Assembly (NCBI GenBank): GCA_001796785.1
Contig: MGNL01000068.1
Coordinates: forward strand, 1-8,417
Direction: 5' to 3'
Length of the DNA: 8,417 nucleotides
Source of the DNA: Chloroflexi bacterium RBG_16_51_16
GTDB lineage: Bacteria; Chloroflexota; Anaerolineae; Anaerolineales; Villigracilaceae
Shown here: piece by piece, positions 5,572 through 8,417 of the stretch
Layout of the letters: each line of letters begins with the position of its first letter
How positions within the stretch are numbered: the first letter of the stretch is position 1
Program-made: the position numbers and the translations under genes
Notes under the pieces: model-generated
Told to the model about the DNA's origin: nothing
Database searches by the model: none
The model's input: only the letters and a program-made list of their open reading frames with translations

Positions 5572-6408
5572 CTATTTATTGGGGGTTGAAACAACTGGAG
5601 GTAGAACCGCTGGTTCGGTCAGCGCAGGCACCGCAGACATCGCAGTGGGCATCAGATCTGGAGTGGCAACAACGGTCACAAAAGGTATGCTTGAAGGAAT
5701 CTGCGAGGGCATTCGTAACTCCGAAGGACCGGCGGGTGTTTCCACCGGCTCGGGTTGGAGAGGCGTAATTTCATCAACAGGCGTTAGTGTAATGCCAGAC
5801 TTTTCCAGCGACTCGCGCTGGGTCTGTATGACTGAAGTTATCCTGGCTTTATTTTCTGGCACGATCTCTGAAATTAATACCATCTCGGCATACTGATATT
5901 CCTGGTGGGCACGCAGGCTGCGCTCCGGATCACCGGATACTGCGAGAACCTCCCTGGATCTGCGTTCCGCTAGCTTAATATCAACGCTGACATGATCCGT
6001 AGCAGTCCAGCGCCAGGCACGTTCACTGGCAAGTTTCCATTCATACAACCGGTCTCCAGGAAGAGCACCCTGTGCCAGCGCTGTTCCCGTGGTCAGAAAT
6101 CCAATAACAAGGGAAGCAAGGATCAGCGCAAACCTATAAACCGGAACCGATTTATATTCATGCGAACTGATGTATTTCATCAACTCGTGACGCGCCTGAT
6201 TTCTAAACGCCTGGGTTGGTTCCAGGGTTTTGTGGCGATTAATTTTCGAGGCCGCAACCAGGAGTAGTTTCAACTGCTCTGCATGATATGGATAGCGTGC
6301 GAGGCAGTCATCAAGGCTGGCATTTTCGCTCAGGATCGCTGACAGACATTCATCCAATACCAGAGCCAGCTGATCTTCGTTAATTTCCGATTCATCCATT
6401 TGCATCAT
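5572..6408 (-). CDS. DUF5667 domain membrane protein, probable anti-sigma-like partner
   Basis: This 278-residue protein has three parts. The N-terminal segment (about 11-80) contains LDECLSAI, SLDDCLARYPYHAEQLKLLL and AFRNQARHEL, the pattern of cytoplasmic domains encoded next to Chloroflexota ECF sigma factors. A single transmembrane helix follows (about 91-112). The outer region starts with ALPGDRLYEWKLASERAW (115-132), the DUF5667 hallmark, then a helical stretch to about 205 and a proline/threonine-rich tail (209-278) that may span or contact the cell envelope. Its ATG overlaps the sigma stop as TAATG, so the two are translationally coupled. Gene order, topology and coupling suggest that it holds the sigma factor at the membrane; that function is inferred, not shown. 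A second ATG one codon in and a third three codons in are alternative starts. Confidence 0.85.
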   Translation of the reverse strand: MMQMDESEINEDQLALVLDECLSAILSENASLDDCLARYPYHAEQLKLLLVAASKINRHKTLEPTQAFRNQARHELMKYISSHEYKSVPVYRFALILASLVIGFLTTGTALAQGALPGDRLYEWKLASERAWRWTATDHVSVDIKLAERRSREVLAVSGDPERSLRAHQEYQYAEMVLISEIVPENKARITSVIQTQRESLEKSGITLTPVDEITPLQPEPVETPAGPSELRMPSQIPSSIPFVTVVATPDLMPTAMSAVPALTEPAVLPPVVSTPNK

Positions 6409-6989
6409 TATCCAACCTCAAGCTTTAACTCTTTCGCCAGCGCTCGCAGCGCACGCATTTGTAACGCCCGAACCGCTCCTTCGCGTTTGCCCAGGTGACG
6501 GGCGATCTCCTCCGTCGAAAAACCTGCCATGAACTTGAGCGAAAGGACTTCCTTCTGATCCGAGGTCAGCCGCAACATGGCGCGGCGAACATGTTCTGTT
6601 TCGACTTTCAATTCAACACGTTCCTGGAGCGTCGGTCCTTCCACCGGGAGAGGTAAAGCATCGTTCAATGGGACAACCTCTTTGCGAGTGCGGTAGTGAT
6701 CGATCACGGCATTCCTGGCAATCGTATACAGCCAGGCAAGAAATGAACCATCCTGCCGGTAACGCTTCAGATGCTCCCAGGCTCGTAGGAAGACCTGGGA
6801 AGTGATGTCCTCGGCAGTCTGGTCATCCGCCACCCGGAAGAAAACATAACGATAGACGTGGCTCAGGTAGGCATCATACAAGGCGGTGAAGGCTTCTGGA
6901 TCGCCAGCCTTCGCCCTGTGGACCAGGTCTTTTTCGTTGACCTGTTTTTTCTGCGGTGAAATCCCGGCAGTTTTTCTAATTACGTCCAT
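6408..6989 (-). CDS. ECF-type RNA polymerase sigma factor (sigma-70 family)
   Basis: This 193-residue protein has the two-domain layout of extracytoplasmic function sigma factors. Sigma region 2 covers about 20-103 (DPEAFTALYDAYLSHVYRYV, then DDQTAEDITSQVFLRAWEHL and WLYTIARNAVIDHYR). Region 4 covers about 133-188 (LTSDQKEVLSLKFMAGFSTEEIARHLGKREGAVRALQMRALRAL, split here by the helix-turn-helix at 158-182). Regions 1.1 and 3 are absent, as expected. It directs core RNA polymerase to a specific promoter set. It is followed without gap by the DUF5667 membrane gene, the usual sigma/regulator order. The ATG at 6989 has no Shine-Dalgarno sequence upstream. The exact start is thus less certain, although no downstream start would preserve the same N terminus. 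A perfect TATAAT lies 64-69 bp upstream. The signal that activates it is not visible. Confidence 0.94.
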   Translation of the reverse strand: MDVIRKTAGISPQKKQVNEKDLVHRAKAGDPEAFTALYDAYLSHVYRYVFFRVADDQTAEDITSQVFLRAWEHLKRYRQDGSFLAWLYTIARNAVIDHYRTRKEVVPLNDALPLPVEGPTLQERVELKVETEHVRRAMLRLTSDQKEVLSLKFMAGFSTEEIARHLGKREGAVRALQMRALRALAKELKLEVG

Positions 6990-7033
6990 TTATTAAAACG
7001 GTTTAAGGGAGAAATTGTTATGTAGACAGGAAA

Positions 7034-7091
7034 CCAAAAAACGATCCATTAAATTATAGGTGTATCTGATAGAAATTGCCTTGTTTTTTGG
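7034..7091. promoter_or_regulatory. A-tract inverted repeat flanking the sigma-gene -10 box
   Basis: CCAAAAAAC (7034-7042) and GTTTTTTGG (7083-7091) form perfect 9-bp arms, extendable by a G-T and an A-T pair inward, with a 40-bp spacer. A perfect minus-strand TATAAT (7058-7053) lies in the spacer. The likely transcription start near 7046 would leave the upstream arm outside the RNA, so this is more probably a DNA site or bent DNA than an RNA stem. A regulator bound to both arms would enclose the promoter. Confidence 0.4.
7053..7058 (-). promoter_or_regulatory. -10 box of the ECF sigma operon
   Basis: TATAAT is perfect on the minus strand and would give a leader of about 57 nt to the ATG at 6989. 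At the usual distance the -35 region reads GGCAAT or AGGCAA, which does not match TTGACA, and no ECF-type GGAAC is present. The promoter may therefore need an activator. Confidence 0.45.
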
Positions 7092-7126
7092 ACATTCTAT
7101 AAGTACCCCCAAAGATTAGTGTTTTT

Positions 7127-7147
7127 TCATTCCGAAACAGGGAATGA
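7127..7147. other. Hairpin with plus-strand T run, no plus-strand gene
   Basis: TCATTCC (7127-7133) and GGAATGA (7141-7147) form a 7-bp stem with a seven-base loop. On the plus strand ATTAA-like bases and eight T (7152-7159) follow, which looks like a weak terminator. However, no plus-strand gene precedes it. On the minus strand it lies about 36 bp after the glyS stop and is followed by AAAAAAC, so it is a poor terminator for glyS. Confidence 0.35.
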
Positions 7148-7182
7148 TTAATTTTTTTTATTGGGAGATAAGAGAGGAAACC

Positions 7183-8417
7183 TTAAAAACCCTCGAGTTT
7201 CGATAAATCCGCCACGCCTTCCGCCAATCCGGCTATGCGCTGCAACAAGCCAAGTCTATTCTGCCGGATGTCCTTCCGTTTGGCCATGACCAATACATTA
7301 TCAAAGAATGTATTTACCTTTGGAACCATTGGCAAGAAGGCATTTAATAAATCGTCAGCTGATCCCGGAACGCGCCTGGTCTTTTCAGCTTTTTCGAGTG
7401 CCTTCAGCAATTCCTTTTCTTCCTTCTCAACTAATAGTTGTTTTGACACGTTGAAGGTTTTTTTCTGATCCCTCACAATGCGAACGCAGCGAGCAAAACC
7501 GGGAAGGATTTCACGCCAGTCGGATCTCTCCACCCAGGTTTGTAGCTGGTTTACTGCCTTTCTGGCTCCATTCGGATTATGCACCTGCTCGGAAAGAACC
7601 GCTTCAACCACATCATGTTTAAAACCTTCTTCCTTAAGCAAGACCTCCAGTCGTCCGCCCATGAATTCGAGCAATTTCTGTTGTACGTCAAGAGCGACTT
7701 TAATGGGCTGGTAGCCGGCAGCCTTCTTGATCGCGATCCTTAGATCAATATCAATCCCATGCTCAATCAGCGGTTGGAGTACGCCGAGCGCTGCGCGCCG
7801 CATACCAAATGGATCCCTTGCACCCGTTGGACTGATCCCCGCTGCAGACAAGCCGACCAGGGTATCCAGCCGGTCCACCAGAGCAAGCACCACACCAACT
7901 TTCGTCCTGGGCACCGGTAAATAATGTTCACCGATGGCATCGGCCACCACCTGATTTTCACCTGACCGAATGGCATATTCCCGACCGAGGATGCCCTGCA
8001 AGGAGGTCATCTCTGTCACCATTTGGGTCGCCAGATCAGCCTTGGCAAGAAAGGTAGCCCTCTTTGCGTCGCTAATCTCCTTGTCCTTCATTCGGAGCAT
8101 GGATCCGATTTCTCGCACCAGTTTGAGCATGCGGTCGGATTTATCCAACATCGATCCCAGATCTTTTTGAAACATGAGTCGTCCCAGTTTGGGCCGAAAT
8201 TCCTCGAGCTTGTGATTTAAATCTGCCCGAACGAAAAATTCTGCATCCGCGAAGCGTGCTCCGAGTACATGTTCATTACCCTGCTGTACAAGGTCCAGGT
8301 GCTGATCGTCGCCATTCCGAATGGCAATGAAATTTGGCAACAGGCGGCCATTCTTCTCAACCGGGAAATACCTTTGATTTTTGATCATCACAGAAACCAG
8401 GACCTCCCTCGGCAGGT
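7183..8417 (-). CDS. glyS: Glycyl-tRNA synthetase beta subunit, C-terminal part (runs off right edge)
   Basis: The frame is open to the window edge and shows 410 residues ending at TAA 7183. E. coli GlyS is 689 residues, so roughly the last 60 per cent is here. The visible part begins LPREVLVSVMIKNQRYFPV, matching the GlyS motif around hQRYFpV. It continues with FLAKADLATQMVTEMTSLQG and a DAIGEHYLP segment, and with the strong family block LALVDRLDTLVGLSAAGISPTGARDPFGMRRAALGV. The end, FFDNVLVMAKRKDIRQNRLGLLQRIAGL, is the conserved GlyS C terminus. A GTG inside the frame at 8391-8389 is not the start, because the family sequence continues upstream of it. The product charges tRNA-Gly with glycine together with the alpha subunit; whether the upstream part is a separate glyQ or an alpha-beta fusion cannot be seen. 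It is a housekeeping gene, 193 bp from the sigma factor gene. Confidence 0.95.
   Translation of the reverse strand, partial: LPREVLVSVMIKNQRYFPVEKNGRLLPNFIAIRNGDDQHLDLVQQGNEHVLGARFADAEFFVRADLNHKLEEFRPKLGRLMFQKDLGSMLDKSDRMLKLVREIGSMLRMKDKEISDAKRATFLAKADLATQMVTEMTSLQGILGREYAIRSGENQVVADAIGEHYLPVPRTKVGVVLALVDRLDTLVGLSAAGISPTGARDPFGMRRAALGVLQPLIEHGIDIDLRIAIKKAAGYQPIKVALDVQQKLLEFMGGRLEVLLKEEGFKHDVVEAVLSEQVHNPNGARKAVNQLQTWVERSDWREILPGFARCVRIVRDQKKTFNVSKQLLVEKEEKELLKALEKAEKTRRVPGSADDLLNAFLPMVPKVNTFFDNVLVMAKRKDIRQNRLGLLQRIAGLAEGVADLSKLEGF

Noticed and set aside
5579..5896. 105-residue plus-strand frame opposite the DUF5667 gene
   Set aside because: It mirrors the low-complexity proline/threonine-rich tail; glycine- and serine-rich antisense composition is the expected artefact.
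8389..8391. GTG as the start of a 402-residue protein
   Set aside because: The frame stays open to the window edge and the residues upstream match the GlyS family, so the gene is truncated by the window and does not start here.

Overview
The window looks like chromosomal DNA from a member of the Chloroflexota, most likely class Anaerolineae. The reasons are an ECF sigma factor paired with a large DUF5667-type membrane protein carrying a proline-rich tail, a DUF2917 protein, a YdcR-like MocR regulator, and moderate GC content. This placement comes from recognising protein families, not from a marker gene. Almost everything is on the minus strand; the one clear plus-strand gene is the short DUF2917 gene. 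No mobile element, CRISPR array, rRNA or tRNA was found, and no gap between genes exceeds 300 bases.

Reading the minus strand from the right edge: the C-terminal 410 residues of glycyl-tRNA synthetase beta subunit (glyS) enter from outside the window. A 193-bp A/T-tract-rich spacer follows, with a perfect TATAAT box lying between two arms of an inverted repeat. Next comes a module of an ECF sigma factor and a DUF5667 membrane protein joined by a TAATG overlap, the second being a probable anti-sigma-like partner. Then come a 74-residue single-pass membrane protein, a strong hairpin, and ettA, the ribosome-gating ABC-F ATPase. The ettA start has no Shine-Dalgarno sequence but has TATAAT six bases before its ATG, so the mRNA may be leaderless. 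An unrecognised 198-residue protein follows ettA after 9 bp.

A bidirectional terminator at about 2675-2704 separates that group from the convergent DUF2917 gene. Left of it, a MocR-type regulator (GntR winged helix plus aminotransferase fold) is transcribed leftwards. Its promoter is embedded in a perfect 12-bp inverted repeat, which indicates autoregulation. Downstream of it lie a six-helix membrane protein that looks like a degenerate CcmC/CcsA-type cytochrome c assembly protein without its tryptophan-rich haem motif, and, at the left edge, the first 31 codons of a probable MFS transporter starting with GTG.

Most of the region is ordinary core and regulatory genome. I do not see an obviously new multi-gene system. 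The items most worth a second look are the degenerate CcmC-like protein, the MocR operator-promoter, the possible leaderless starts, the sigma/DUF5667/small-membrane-protein module with its A-tract inverted repeat, and the uncharacterised gene behind ettA.
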